From contig NC_088171.1 of NCBI RefSeq assembly GCF_028769735.1, forward strand, positions 63,230,216-63,294,215: 64,000 nucleotides of DNA, written 5' to 3'. This document shows positions 9,801 to 55,994 of the stretch, piece by piece. Numbering within the stretch: position 1 is the first letter of the stretch; every line of letters begins with the position of its first letter. A program made the translations under genes and the position numbers. The notes beneath the pieces are model-generated. The model was not told the DNA's origin. It saw only the letters and a list, made by a program, of their open reading frames with translations, and ran no database searches. Source of the stretch: Zonotrichia leucophrys gambelii (lineage: Eukaryota; Chordata; Aves; Passeriformes; Passerellidae).

Positions 9801-12788
9801 TGTTGTTTTGGAAGGACATTCCATAGGAGACAAAGAACTCTGTGCAGGGGGACAGAATGTAAGAAAATAAAGATAGTGTAGAAAGTAGTCTTACCCCTAA
9901 GGAGTTGCAGCTGGGCCAGTTATCAAAGATTAGGAACAGGCCTGACTTTACCAAGCCACAGCTGTAACCAATGAGAAGAAGAGTGCTGTAAAAGAGTGGG
10001 GTGGTTGAAAACTGGGGTCAGTTGGCTGCTTTGTGAAGAACAAAGAGTCAGTACTCTGAGGAGCTACTCATGAGAAACACCAAGAAGGTATGAAACTTTT
10101 GCGATAGGAGATAGCAGTATGGAACCCCTGCAATAGGATGAGAACAACTCTGGAACTCTGCCCCAGGAAACTGAGTCTAAAGTTACAGGGGCATCAGACA
10201 AAGGAGCATGTAGAAGTTATCATGGTGATAAAGGCGTCACATGTTTGTGTACCTGAGCACCAAGATGAAATGTGGCCAAATTCCTGGGGCTTGTAGTAAG
10301 TGAAGTAGTAGGACAATTGCAGCAAGAAAGTGAGTGCTACAGCAGTAAATGTTTTGTTACTTTGCAGGTGTTACCCTCTGTTTTTCTGGAATACCACGGT
10401 GGGGTCCCCTCACAGGCACAGAATGTGCCACGATGCTTTTTTATGTTGCCTGAAGCTTTGCCTTAGCTAGTTGCAGATGGAAAAAGCCACCATATTTTTC
10501 ATCTGATTCCTAAGGAAAAAGAGGCTAACAAGATGCTTCTGTCTTTTGGGTCATTTTCTCCTTAGAACCCTGTCAGCTAGTTTGTTAAAGCTGATGGAGG
10601 CTGAGTTTTAACTTTCATGCATTTCCAGAGCTGAGTAAGGGGAAGACACAATTAAGTATCTGTACTGAACAACTTTTCAGCACCCCCTTCCTTGGGATCA
10701 TGCAGTACCATGTGTGTAGCATGGAATGATCTGCCTTCTGTCCAGCACGTGGTAGAGGAGGGTGTGGGGAGGGCTGTGAAGGAGGAGAGAGGATGATGGC
10801 ACTAAGACTGCCCAAGGGAGAATGCGAGCTGCTGACGTGTCCCTGTGTGGTGTGTGAGCAGGTGTGAGGAGGACGGCTGCAATGGGCTCCTGCGGCCCCA
10901 CGTGGTGTGGTTTGGGGAAGCCCTGGATCCCGGCGTGCTCACGGCGGTGGAGAAGGAGCTGGATATTTGTGACCTCTGCTTGGTCGTGAGTGGCGCTTTC
11001 CTTACCTGTCCTCTGAACCGCCAGGGAGGCCACGCTAGGGACGTGGCAACTCCTGGGCAAAGCAGATGCATCTGAGCTTCCCTGAGGGAACTGAAAGCCC
11101 CAGAGGGCTTCTCTGGTGTCAGTGCAAAACATTAAAAGACCTTTCCGTTTGAAAACGTACACAGACTACTCAGAAGTCAAGTACACAGGGGTTAGAGATT
11201 AGACAATGCTGTTTGGCTGTTGAATTTTACTCCCCCTCTACTCTGCTCTGGTGAGACCCCACCTGGAATAGTGTGGACACTTCTGGTGCCCCCAGCAGAA
11301 GGACATGGAACTGTTAGAGCAAGTCCAGAGGAGAGCCACAAAGTTGATAAGGGCACTGGAGCACCTTCCCTGTGGAGAGGCTGAGAGAGTGGGGCTGCTC
11401 AGCCTGGACAAGGGAGGGCTCTTGGGAGACCTTACAGCAGCCTTCCAGTACTGAAAGAGGCCTGCAAGGAGGCTTCATCAGGAACAAGGGATGATGGCTT
11501 TTAACTGAAAGAGAGTGGCTTTAGATTACATATAGGGAGACATTCTTTACTGTGAGGGTGGTGAGGCACTGGCACAGGTTGCCCAGAGAAGCTGTGGGTG
11601 CCCCATCCCTGGAAGTGTTCAAGGCCAGGTTGGATGGGGCTCTCAGCAACCTGAGCTAGTAGAAGGTGTCCCTGCCCATGGCAGAGGGGTTGGAACTAGA
11701 TGATCTTTAAGGTCTCTTCCAATCCAAACTGTTCTGCCATTCTAATTTCTCAAACAGTAAAAAATACAATTATTTTGATGCTCAGTTTGAAAAGGAAGTA
11801 AGCTATAATGTGCTGCTTTTTTGCAAGGTGGTTTACATGCCGTGTACGTTCCAGATCCCTAACCAAAACACTCGCTTAGACTGTCTTCCATTTGCAGAAT
11901 GACCTAAAGTAACAGAAGGAAAGTTTCGTTGGGTTGTTATTTTTCCTTGAAGACAAAGTGTGTCATTTTGTTTCTGGGATTTTTTTCCATGTACAGTTAC
12001 AAATGGGTTTTTTTGGGCTGCATCAGAGAAACAATTCCTGATTGCTGTGCTAAGTTAAATAGTTACATCTGCAGTGACACTGATCAGATACTGATTCGGT
12101 TTAATTTCTGAAGGCATCTCGTAGGCTTCAGTGCACGTACAGTTGTGAGAATGTACAGTTGTGAGAAGGGCCGTCACCTCGGGGCTGGGTTGGTTTTGTC
12201 TGTTTGAGTGCTGTCCTACCACTTTTGTGCCTCCTGTCCCACTGCCCGCAGGTCGGGACCTCGTCCGTGGTGTATCCTGCGGCCATGTTCGCCCCGCAGG
12301 TCTCGGCCAGAGGAGTCCCGGTCGCGGAGTTCAACATGGAAACCACTCCAGCCACCGACAGGTTCAGGTAACGCTGCTCAGGGAACGCCTTCAGTCCCCT
12401 CCTTCCTGCCCCTGGTCCAGCTGCCAAAACGCTGGGTTAGACAAATACGGTCTAGTTTGCCCCCCGCCTTATGAAATATTGAGTTTCTGTTAAAAAGTAA
12501 GAAAAGAGGATTCTTCTTCCATGGTGGAATTTTCATCTAAGACACAAACCGTGTTATTTAAAGGGTGAGGCTGAAGTCTGTCCCTACGCCCCACAAGGCC
12601 TAAACTCCTCTCTCCTCCTCGTCTTTCCTCCGTCCCTGCCGTGCCCCCGCCAGGTCAAGCAGCGGGATGCGCCGGTGTCTGCCCGCGCCCTAAACCTGCC
12701 GCTTCCTTCCAGGTTCCACTTCCCGGGCCCCTGCGGGACCACGCTGCCGCCGGCGCTGGCGCGACACGAGACGGAGATCATCTCTTGA
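3785..12788 (+). CDS. SIRT5: SIRT5, NAD-dependent lysine deacylase sirtuin-5 (spliced, 8 coding exons, 310 aa)
   Basis: Coding exons: 3785-3899, 5923-6056, 7584-7809, 9200-9287, 9673-9726, 10862-10985, 12252-12367 and 12713-12788. They sum to 933 nt, 310 residues plus stop, the same length as human SIRT5 as I recall it, so residue numbers transfer directly. The class III sirtuin core is intact: the NAD-binding [15 protein letters not shown] segment in exon 3, Tyr102 and Arg105 (the pair that selects acidic acyl groups) in FYHYRRE, TQNID, catalytic His158, zinc cysteines 166, 169, 207 and 212, and the GTSSVVYPA loop. The N-terminus is basic with Ser and no acidic residue in the first 30, fitting a mitochondrial presequence. 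The enzyme removes succinyl, malonyl and glutaryl groups from lysines, using NAD+, in mitochondria and partly in cytosol; CPS1 is a known substrate. Start chosen because it matches the human N-terminus and follows a good acceptor. A CpG-island promoter drives it; NOL7 follows immediately in the same direction. Confidence 0.96.
3900..5922 (+). other. SIRT5 intron with a CR1 copy
   Basis: AT-rich intron between the presequence exon and the NAD-binding exon. It contains the sense CR1 fragment at 4740-5245; nothing else is recognised. Confidence 0.8.
4740..5245 (+). mobile_element. CR1 LINE fragment, sense on plus
   Basis: It carries typical CR1 ORF2-end and 3'-tail wording: the stretch with 'caccttcattaatgg', then 'ctgggaggagtgg' and 'gatactccagaggg', and the tail 'ctccagaggtctgttccc'. 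It is 5'-truncated and has no intact reading frame. It lies in SIRT5 intron 2, same direction as the gene. Confidence 0.85.
5923..6056 (+). CDS. SIRT5: SIRT5 coding exon 2 (NAD-binding segment, aa 39-83)
   Basis: Begins [13 protein letters not shown] and contains [15 protein letters not shown], the sirtuin NAD-binding motif. Acceptor GCACAG at 5922, donor GTAGGT at 6057, ends in phase 0. Confidence 0.95.
6057..7583 (+). other. SIRT5 intron, no recognised element
   Basis: About 1.5 kb of unique-looking sequence between two exons. Several short overlapping frames at 6044-6480 read through the upstream donor and look like chance. Confidence 0.7.
7584..7809 (+). CDS. SIRT5: SIRT5 coding exon 3 (acyl-specificity and catalytic His, aa 84-158)
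   Basis: The largest exon. It encodes Tyr102 and Arg105 in FYHYRREVM, the TQNIDELH motif and catalytic His158 as its last full codon. Acceptor TTTTGCAG at 7583, donor GTAGGA at 7810. Confidence 0.95.
7810..9199 (+). other. SIRT5 intron, no recognised element
   Basis: About 1.4 kb. The open frame running from 7578 past the donor to 8216 is only read-through of the preceding exon. No repeat family is recognised. Confidence 0.7.
9200..9287 (+). CDS. SIRT5: SIRT5 coding exon 4 (first zinc cysteine pair, aa 159-187)
   Basis: Reads [12 protein letters not shown] then [13 protein letters not shown]. Cys166 and Cys169 form half of the structural zinc site. Acceptor GTTCCAG at 9199, donor GGTAAT at 9288. 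Confidence 0.94.
9673..9726 (+). CDS. SIRT5: SIRT5 coding exon 5 (54 nt, aa 188-205)
   Basis: A short exon encoding [17 protein letters not shown], the variable acidic linker of the zinc domain. The donor GTACGT at 9727 splits codon 206 as CA|G, giving Gln before Cys207 where human has Arg. Confidence 0.9.
9727..10861 (+). other. SIRT5 intron with an LTR-like stretch
   Basis: About 1.1 kb. The part at 9877-10270 looks like an old avian LTR (separate entry); the remainder is unassigned. Confidence 0.6.
9877..10270 (+). mobile_element. Possible old avian ERV LTR fragment
   Basis: The stretch starts with TGTAGAAAGTAG and holds a promoter-like core (CTGTAAAAGAGTGGGG near 9986), a composition unlike the flanking intron. 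It reminds me of passerine solo LTRs. No target-site duplication is visible and the right edge is unclear, so the family and even the class are uncertain. Confidence 0.3.
10862..10985 (+). CDS. SIRT5: SIRT5 coding exon 6 (second zinc cysteine pair, aa 206-247)
   Basis: Encodes CEEDGC (zinc Cys207 and Cys212), then [17 protein letters not shown] and CDLCLV, the conserved sirtuin substrate-cleft region. Acceptor GTGAGCAG at 10861, donor GTGAGT at 10986. Confidence 0.95.
11225..11750 (+). mobile_element. CR1 LINE 3' fragment, sense on plus
   Basis: Clear CR1 text: 'tggtgagaccccacctgga', 'ggctgctcagcctgg', 'cactggcacaggttgccc' and the tail 'tggaactagatgatcttt' followed by 'ttccaatccaaa' and 'attctaat'. 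About 520 nt, 5'-truncated, in SIRT5 intron 7. Confidence 0.92.
12252..12367 (+). CDS. SIRT5: SIRT5 coding exon 7 (NAD ribose loop, aa 248-286)
   Basis: Begins [17 protein letters not shown], then [16 protein letters not shown]. This is the second Rossmann part that closes on NAD. Acceptor CCCGCAG at 12251, donor GTAACG at 12368. Confidence 0.95.
12713..12788 (+). CDS. SIRT5: SIRT5 last coding exon (aa 286-310, stop)
   Basis: Encodes [18 protein letters not shown] and ends ETEIIS then TGA at 12786-12788. Human ends similarly ([15 protein letters not shown]). Acceptor CTTCCAG at 12712. The region is strongly GC-rich because it abuts the NOL7 CpG island. Confidence 0.95.
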
Positions 12789-12856
12789 GCCCTGGGATCA
12801 CCCCCGGAGTGCCGGGGCGGGCGGGCCGGAGGCGGCGGCGGGACTCGTCCCACGGC

Positions 12857-12910
12857 AATAAAGGCGGGGCGGCAGAGCCACCTCTGGTGTCCTGTATTGT
12901 GTGTGCGCGC
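12857..12910 (+). terminator. SIRT5: SIRT5 poly(A) signal and downstream GU-rich element
   Basis: AATAAA at 12857-12862, 69 nt after the stop, is followed by a GT-rich stretch (TGTATTGTGTGTGCG) near 12892-12907. This gives an unusually short 3' UTR of roughly 90-100 nt. Confidence 0.75.
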
Positions 12911-13011
12911 ATCCCGCGGGCGGGGCGGGGCTGGGCGGGTGTCCCGGCGCTCGGCATTCCCCGGCGGAAGGCGGGAGCGCTTCCGGGGCGGGCGGCGCAG
13001 GGGCCGCGGCC

Positions 13012-13193
13012 ATGGCGCGCCGGCAGAAGGCGAAGGAGGCGAAGGCGGCGGCCGCGGGCAAGCGCAGGGCTCCCGCCGCGCTGCCCAGCCCGGCCTCCTC
13101 CTCGGAGGACGAAGCCCCGGAGGAGGTGCCCTTCGGCGTGGCGAGGGAGGCGGCCGAGGCCGAGCGGAAGCTCGTGGGAGAGGCGGCGCGGAG
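13012..13193 (+). CDS. NOL7: NOL7 coding exon 1 (aa 1-60)
   Basis: Starts MARRQKAKEAKAAAAGKRR, then the acidic cluster and EEVPFGVAREAAEAERK. Donor GTGCGG at 13194. The CpG-rich codon use reflects the promoter island. Confidence 0.92.
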
Positions 13194-16100
13194 GTGCGGA
13201 CACGCCGGGGCCTCCTGCTCCGGAACGGCGGCTCCCACACCAGCGCTTCCCTCCTCTTACCCCCTCCGCCTGGCCCCGCCCATCTCCCCTTTCACCCCTC
13301 TTACCGCCGCCTTAACCCCTCGCTTGCCTCTCTAATCCCCACCTCCACCCCTCTTACCCTCTTAGACCCCTTTTTACCCCTTTACACGCCTCTTTCCCCC
13401 TCTTATCCTCCCCTTATTCCCTCCCTTATCTCTGCTTATGTCCCCTTGTTGTGTCCTTTCCCTCCCTTCTTACCCCACCACCCTTCTTAGCCTCCCTGGC
13501 CTCTTCTCCTTCCTTATCCTGCCCGTAACCCCTTCCCCCCTTTCACTTTTCCTATCCCCTCTCCCTTATCCCCCCACTTGCCCCTCGTCACCACCTCCTT
13601 TGCCCTTCCAAGCCCCTCCAAGCCCTCGTTCACCCCCTTTGCCCCGCCCGTAATCCCCCCTCTCCCACCATGGAATGCTGACGGTGGCTCCCGCCTTCCC
13701 GCAGGCACCGGGAGCTGCAGAAGGAGAAGCGGCGGCGGCACCAGGAGCTGTTCGCGGAGCAGAAGGTACCGCGCTACGCCCCGGCTGTGTGTCTGTGTGT
13801 CTGTGTGTGTGCGTGCCGGCCGTGTCCGTGCCCGCCTGACTCCCCGCTCTCTCTCTCCCCCGCAGAAGCGCAGGCTGCTGCCCGAGGCCGTGCTGCAGGA
13901 GCTGCAGGAACTGCAGGATGTGTCCGCACGGTGAGGGGACGTGGGGAGGCAGCGGTGGCTGTTGGGATCCCCCTCTCCGGATCTCCCACCCCTGGGGCAG
14001 CCCTTCTGGGAGTCCGTACTGGAAATGGGGATTTCACGGCTTTAGTAAAGGAAGGGAGTGTGAATTGAAGAGTAACCTGTTGCCTTCCCTTTGCTCCCCA
14101 GGCCGGCTGAGCAGGCTGCGGCAGATGACCCAGGTATGTTACAGCTCGCTTCGCTAACGAGGGACACATCTGGTACTTCAGGAGTTCATTCCTGTGCCAG
14201 AGCTCCAAGGGGGAGCTCTGGTGAAGACACTTTCTCCAAGTCTTAATCATGAGCACACTGCACAGATTCTTTTCCCCAGGAAAAGAAATGTCTGAGGAAA
14301 AATACAAAGTTAGATTCAATCTAATTCTTACACCTTTTACAGAAATCACTTGCTGTGCAGTGGTTTCAGTTAAATAGCCTGAAGTGTTTAAGGAAATCAT
14401 GGGCAGGTGTTACAGCAGAAAAAGCAAGGTTTACTAAAGGTGGATTAATATTTAATCTTCATTTAAGTTATAGAGGCTCTTCCTGGGTAGAGTTGTTAAA
14501 TTGCCTCTATACTTTATATATCAAACTACAGTTCAATTGCATCTGTAGGATATTAAGTAACTCTTTTCAAACTCAGAATTACAAAATCAAGAGTCTAGAG
14601 TGTTTACAACTGCTGTTTTTGCTTCATCTGTGCTTTGAAGTACTTCAGAAAAAATCTTTTATTTAAACAGTTCTCTCATCCAGCCCTCACATGCTGCTGT
14701 ATGTGTAACTGCTACTTTTTCTTGCTTTTATTAAAAAAAGATCTGTTGTATTGACATAACAAAGAAATGAGCTGGGAATGAAGCAAGACTGAAGCCAGAG
14801 TTGGATTTCCCTTTATGGGTTACCCACAGCTGTTGTGTTGCATTGAATTTTTGTCCAGTGACGAATCCCATTTTGTTGATGCTGAGGAAAGCTGGCTAGC
14901 AGTAGCAGGGTTGCTCCCCTCAGCATATTTTTCCCTCCCTCTTACAGCTGTTCATCCTAGTCAGTGCTTCTGAAAAATGCTGCTTGTTTTAAGTCCTGTT
15001 CCCATTTCACTGACTGGTTTTGATTTGTAACCTTTGGGAAATTTCGTTTACAAGTTACTCTAGATGAAGAACTTGAAGCTGAGGCTGTAGAGCTGGAGCA
15101 AGGCCAAGCTGAAGTGCAGGAGAAGAAAGGCAAGAGGAGGAAGGGTGCCAGGTAGGAGGAGGAGATGATTTTGCCTGATGTGGGAAGGTCTGTTCTGCAT
15201 GGCTGTACCCTTTTCTGCACTTCATGTTCCCCCATCCTTTGTCTGACTGAAAGCATATTTATGTGCTAGAAGTGCCTTTAATATCTTCTGGTTTAGCATA
15301 CTTATATATGTGTGCATACATATATATATAAGATAGAAATAATTTTTGCATATTACATATATGTAACTGCTATGAGATGGCTGGGCAGTCATAAGCACAG
15401 CAGTACACATTGTGTTGGGGGCTGGTTGAGCACCACATTCCTGCATTTCAATCTGTTTTTCTCTCTGCTCTTTATTTCATTGTCACTGATGGCCCTAGAG
15501 AGGAATTGCCCTAGCTTCTGGTAGGATGAGCTCAGGACGCCCAAGGAAACTACTCAGGGCACACAAAGGCATAGGACAACAGCTTGAGAGTATTGGTCCA
15601 GATTTTATTTTTTAATACTGCCACAAAGCTCATCTGAGTATCAGAAACCATCACTGGCTGCTGCTGTGCTCGAGTAGCAAAGCTTGACAGCAGTGTGTGC
15701 TGTTCTGGATCCTGTAACCACGCTTCAGAGGTTTACATCTTTCTTTGACTAGGACAAAAAGGAACTATGTGGCTGTGTGCTTGAAGGACCACAGTGCCAC
15801 AGGCCTCCACCAGCAGCTGGCCAAAGACTTCCTAAATGCTCAGCTCTACGGGCCACACACCAACCGGGTACCAGGTAAGCACTGCTGCTCTTGGGTGGAG
15901 CCTTGTCTGTCTTGAACTTGGCTGTTATTAACACTTGTCTCCATTGCAGCAAATGAATTTTTCTCCCTTGCAAACAAGAGAGCCCCTGTCAAAAAAGCTG
16001 CTGTTCAGTTTGTGGACAAGTCTTGGGGTGAGTATAGAAAGTCAGAGTAGGTACTGTTTTCTGCATATGTGGCTAAAAGTAGACTTGAATAAAAGCAGGG

Positions 16101-16873
16101 TTTCCGTGCTAGAGCATCCTGGCTTCTGATCCTCTAACTCCAAGCACCTGGAGAGAAAGGGAAGGGCAGCAGAGCACTGCAGTCTCAGCAGGTGTCACGG
16201 GCACACCCCCCCAGGGGTGGTGTATGAGACACAATTTGAAAAAAAATTTACTTCATTTTTGGTATGCTAAGAAACAGCTCTTGTATTAGAGCCAGGGCTG
16301 CTCAGTGAAATAAATACTTAAGGAGCTGTTGTTTCAGCCTCCACTCTCTGAGCTGTTGGAAGGCATTTTAGATGTATCTCAGACTTAAAAGATACCAAGA
16401 TCCCAGAACCTCGATGTGAGCAGAGGGGAATAGCACCCATTTCTCCTCATTTCCATAATGGACAGGGACAGTTTCACACCCACACATTCTGTGAGGGTCA
16501 CGAACACAAGAGGGAAAAGTATCTGGTCCTTAGCTAGCAGGGCCTGCTTTCCATCTGTGCTCCATCACTGCAAGCTCCATTGTATTCCCCCCACCCTCCT
16601 AAGGAGGCTGGTGCAAACTGCTGCTCCTGGCCAGTGAAATGCACCTGGAGCACATAAAATACTGTAGGAAGTTTATCAGTGTTTGAGGTGGTTGTTCTGC
16701 TCTGAAATGCTGCAGCTGCCAAGGGATTGCTGCTTCTCCAGCACATGGGCGCTAAGAAAAATGGTAACTAACAGCTTGCTTTTTTTTTTTTTTTTTAAGG
16801 GCAAGATAAAAAGGAAAAAGCAGCAAGGTTTAAGCAACGCTGGCTGGCAGCACATATCAGAAGTGGAGTCTGA
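13012..16873 (+). CDS. NOL7: NOL7, nucleolar protein 7 (spliced, 8 coding exons, 236 aa)
   Basis: Coding exons: 13012-13193, 13705-13765, 13866-13930, 14102-14133, 15055-15151, 15753-15874, 15950-16027 and 16800-16873, totalling 711 nt. The N-terminus is basic and Ala-rich, followed by the acidic SSSEDEAPEE. Residues of about 60-85 form a Lys/Arg-rich charged helix (KEKRRRHQELFAEQKKRRLL) matching human [20 protein letters not shown]. The C-terminal third (about 148-232) is the most conserved part: NYVAVCLKD, FLNAQLYGPHTNRVP, NEFFSLANKRAPVKKAAV, and ARFKQRW, corresponding to the NUC129/Utp16-like domain. NOL7 is a nucleolar protein acting in early pre-rRNA processing as a small-subunit processome factor. 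The basic stretches are likely nuclear/nucleolar signals. The ATG has a strong context (GCGGCCATGG). Human NOL7 is about 257 residues; the shortening is in the acidic N-terminal and middle parts. The exon assembly, however, rests on my recollection of the human protein. Confidence 0.94.
13194..13704 (+). other. NOL7 intron 1, mostly a pyrimidine-rich tract
   Basis: A 511-nt intron. From about 13250 to 13660 the plus strand is almost pure C and T, broken by periodic TTA, with recurring CCCCTCTTACC and CCCTTAT words. It behaves like a degenerate simple repeat. Confidence 0.85.
13705..13765 (+). CDS. NOL7: NOL7 coding exon 2 (aa 61-81)
   Basis: Encodes HRELQKEKRRRHQELFAEQK, the charged helix. 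Acceptor TTCCCGCAG at 13704, donor GTACCG at 13766, ends in phase 0. Confidence 0.92.
13786..13815 (+). repeat. (TG)n microsatellite with C interruptions
   Basis: Alternating TGTGTGTCTGTGTGT in the 100-nt NOL7 intron 2, 20 nt after the donor. Confidence 0.8.
13866..13930 (+). CDS. NOL7: NOL7 coding exon 3 (aa 82-102)
   Basis: Encodes KRRLLPEAVLQELQELQDVS, continuing the helix with Leu at heptad-like spacing. Acceptor CCCCGCAG at 13865, donor GTGAGG at 13931. Confidence 0.92.
14102..14133 (+). CDS. NOL7: NOL7 coding exon 4 (32 nt, aa 103-113)
   Basis: A tiny exon encoding RPAEQAAADDP. Supported by acceptor CTCCCCAG (14101), donor GTATGT (14134) and exact phase joining of both neighbours. The peptide itself is poorly conserved, so confidence is lower. 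Confidence 0.75.
14134..15054 (+). other. NOL7 intron 4, no recognised element
   Basis: AT-rich, 921 nt. The 103-aa open frame at 14355-14666 is not recognised and has no splice support. Confidence 0.7.
15055..15151 (+). CDS. NOL7: NOL7 coding exon 5 (aa 114-145)
   Basis: Encodes TLDEELEAEAVELEQGQAEV then KKGKRRKG: an acidic coiled stretch followed by a basic cluster likely to be a nucleolar signal. Acceptor TTTACAAG at 15054, donor GTAGGA at 15152. Confidence 0.85.
15303..15331. repeat. AT-rich simple repeat (TATATG/TATA)
   Basis: Short TA/TG repeat in NOL7 intron 5. Confidence 0.7.
15753..15874 (+). CDS. NOL7: NOL7 coding exon 6 (start of conserved C-terminal domain, aa 146-186)
   Basis: Encodes NYVAVCLKDHSATGLHQQ and KDFLNAQLYGPHTNRVP, matching the conserved human C-terminal third. 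Acceptor TTGACTAG at 15752, donor GTAAGC at 15875. Confidence 0.95.
15950..16027 (+). CDS. NOL7: NOL7 coding exon 7 (aa 187-212)
   Basis: Encodes NEFFSLANKRAPVKKAAVQF and VDKSW, the best conserved block with human. Acceptor CATTGCAG at 15949, donor GTGAGT at 16028. Confidence 0.95.
16028..16799 (+). other. NOL7 intron 7, ends in a long T-run
   Basis: 772 nt with no recognised repeat. It ends in an uninterrupted T-run before the acceptor AAG at 16799, a strong polypyrimidine tract. Confidence 0.75.
16800..16873 (+). CDS. NOL7: NOL7 last coding exon (aa 213-236, stop)
   Basis: Encodes QDKKEKAARFKQRWLAAHIR then SGV and TGA at 16871-16873. ARFKQRW matches human AKRFKRRW. The last residues differ from human and are shorter. 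Confidence 0.9.
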
Positions 16874-17141
16874 AGACAGCTTTTTGAGAAGATGCTGCTA
16901 AGGACTTTCAGTGACAGTTGATCTCAACACAACACAGGTGTTTTTCCCACTTCATCATCACTTTGCTTTCAGCTCCAGCCAGAAGGCACTGAGCTGAGCC
17001 TGATGGAACTTCCCTGTACTCTCCTCTCCCCTTTCAGAATTTCCTGGGGAAGTTACAGAGTAGCCAGGCCAGTGTTGTAGAACAGCTGGTGCTAGGACCA
17101 GGCTTGCTGAGCTGCCTCCGTGAGGCAATGCCTTTGCAGAG

Positions 17142-17147
17142 AATAAA
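17142..17147 (+). terminator. NOL7: NOL7 poly(A) signal
   Basis: AATAAA 269 nt after the NOL7 stop, followed by a GTTGT-rich stretch (17157-17175). It is the first canonical hexamer downstream. Confidence 0.6.
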
Positions 17148-17149
17148 CA

Positions 17150-17585
17150 TCAGCAATGTTGTACCTGTTGTTGTGGATGCCGCATTTCTTACAGCAGGCA
17201 GTCACTCCTGCTGCCTCAGTGACGTGTGTCTCTAAGGAAAGGCTGTACCCTAACAGCAGAATCACTACATCAGCTCCCACAGCAGGACACTTCTCTCCAG
17301 CCTCAGGATTACTTTCCAGCAGTAAGGGATTTTCCCCATCTGCAGGGAGGCCTGAGTAAGCTTCCTGCACTGTTAGCTAGATCACTGTGTGGCAAGAACA
17401 CAGCAAAACCTTTCACCTGGACCAGCCCAGCTCCTCGGGGAGGTGGCAGCTCCCCTCAGAGGTCTCCACAAGAGCTGCTGTTCTAGGGTGGAGCTCTAGA
17501 ACAAGACAATGTAGCATACACGTCCATGCTACCGTGGATGTAGACGTAAGTTTTTAATGGCTGGTTAATTATGATATCACTACAT
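17150..17585. other. Convergent intergenic gap NOL7 / RANBP9
   Basis: About 440 nt separate the two predicted poly(A) signals. No gene is recognised between them; short frames on both strands overlap each other and look like chance. Confidence 0.6.
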
Positions 17586-18377
17586 TTTATTGCGATATAG
17601 TACTATTTAAGCACTTTTAAAAATGCAAGGTGTACAAAGATTAAATTAAGACTGTAAATTGACTAAATATTTGGTTTTTATATAAATAGGTCATAACCAC
17701 ACTGTGTTGACATGTAATACTGTTATAATACAACAGTTAAACTGGTGAGCCTACACAACAGAAGCTGTCTGTAGTTAAACAAGGAAACGAAGTTGAAAAG
17801 ACCATGTTAAAACAAAAAACTACTAAGATCAACAGGTTGGGATTGTAAGTAGCAACAAACATATTCACTCAGCTCCTGAGTAATTCAAGTTTTACAGTAC
17901 ACATTAAAAAATATCATTTCTTCCCATCAACACTATATATCCAAACCATTTGCATTTTGCAAATTACACTGATTGAACTATGTAACAATGGGGGTGGAGG
18001 TTGGCAAGTCATCCTGCTTGACGTTTACATCACCCACATGCTAATACATCCATGTTTTCTATTCTTCCGTCCCACCACAAGGTAGCAGGATTTTTGGTTT
18101 GTTTTGGACAATCGTTCAAAGGATTGGTACTTGTCAATTTGGATGTCTGACGTTACCAGTGATATTTTCAACTCTTAGTTGTCTAAGAGGTTTAAAGATG
18201 GAAATCTCCTAACACTAAGTTAGAAATCATTTGCATCATGCTGTAAACTAGGAAGCAACATAAAGCGACAGACTTGTCCTTAGTACATAATTAAAATTCC
18301 AAATTCCAGTCAGCAGAGCTGGTCTACTTTCCATGTTGAATATGCCACAACGCCTTTCAGACCTTCAGAATGCATAG
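17586..18377 (-). other. RANBP9: RANBP9 3' UTR with poly(A) signal at 17586-17591
   Basis: TTTATT on plus (AATAAA on minus) lies about 790 nt downstream of the RANBP9 stop. The stretch between is AT-rich and uninterrupted by repeats, as expected for a 3' UTR. Other signals further left are possible. Confidence 0.55.

Positions 18378-55994
<37,617 letters not shown>

Larger units (their letters stand above)
12570..13250 (+). promoter_or_regulatory. NOL7: CpG-island promoter of NOL7
   Basis: Dense CpG with GC boxes at 12918-12940 (GGGCGGGGCGGGG) and an ETS-type site CTTCCGG at 12980-12986, about 30 nt before the NOL7 ATG. The island also covers the last SIRT5 exon, so it doubles as the SIRT5 3' end. 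Confidence 0.7.

Noticed and set aside
10698..11162. 154-codon minus-strand frame
   Set aside because: Shadow of SIRT5 coding exon 6 on the opposite strand.
12584..13490. Several 140-224 codon frames on both strands around the SIRT5/NOL7 junction
   Set aside because: They overlap the last SIRT5 exon and NOL7 exon 1 in other frames within a CpG island and lack any recognised domain.
13774..14400. 208-codon minus-strand frame
   Set aside because: Antisense to NOL7 exons 3 and 4; no family recognised, and the known exons explain the openness.
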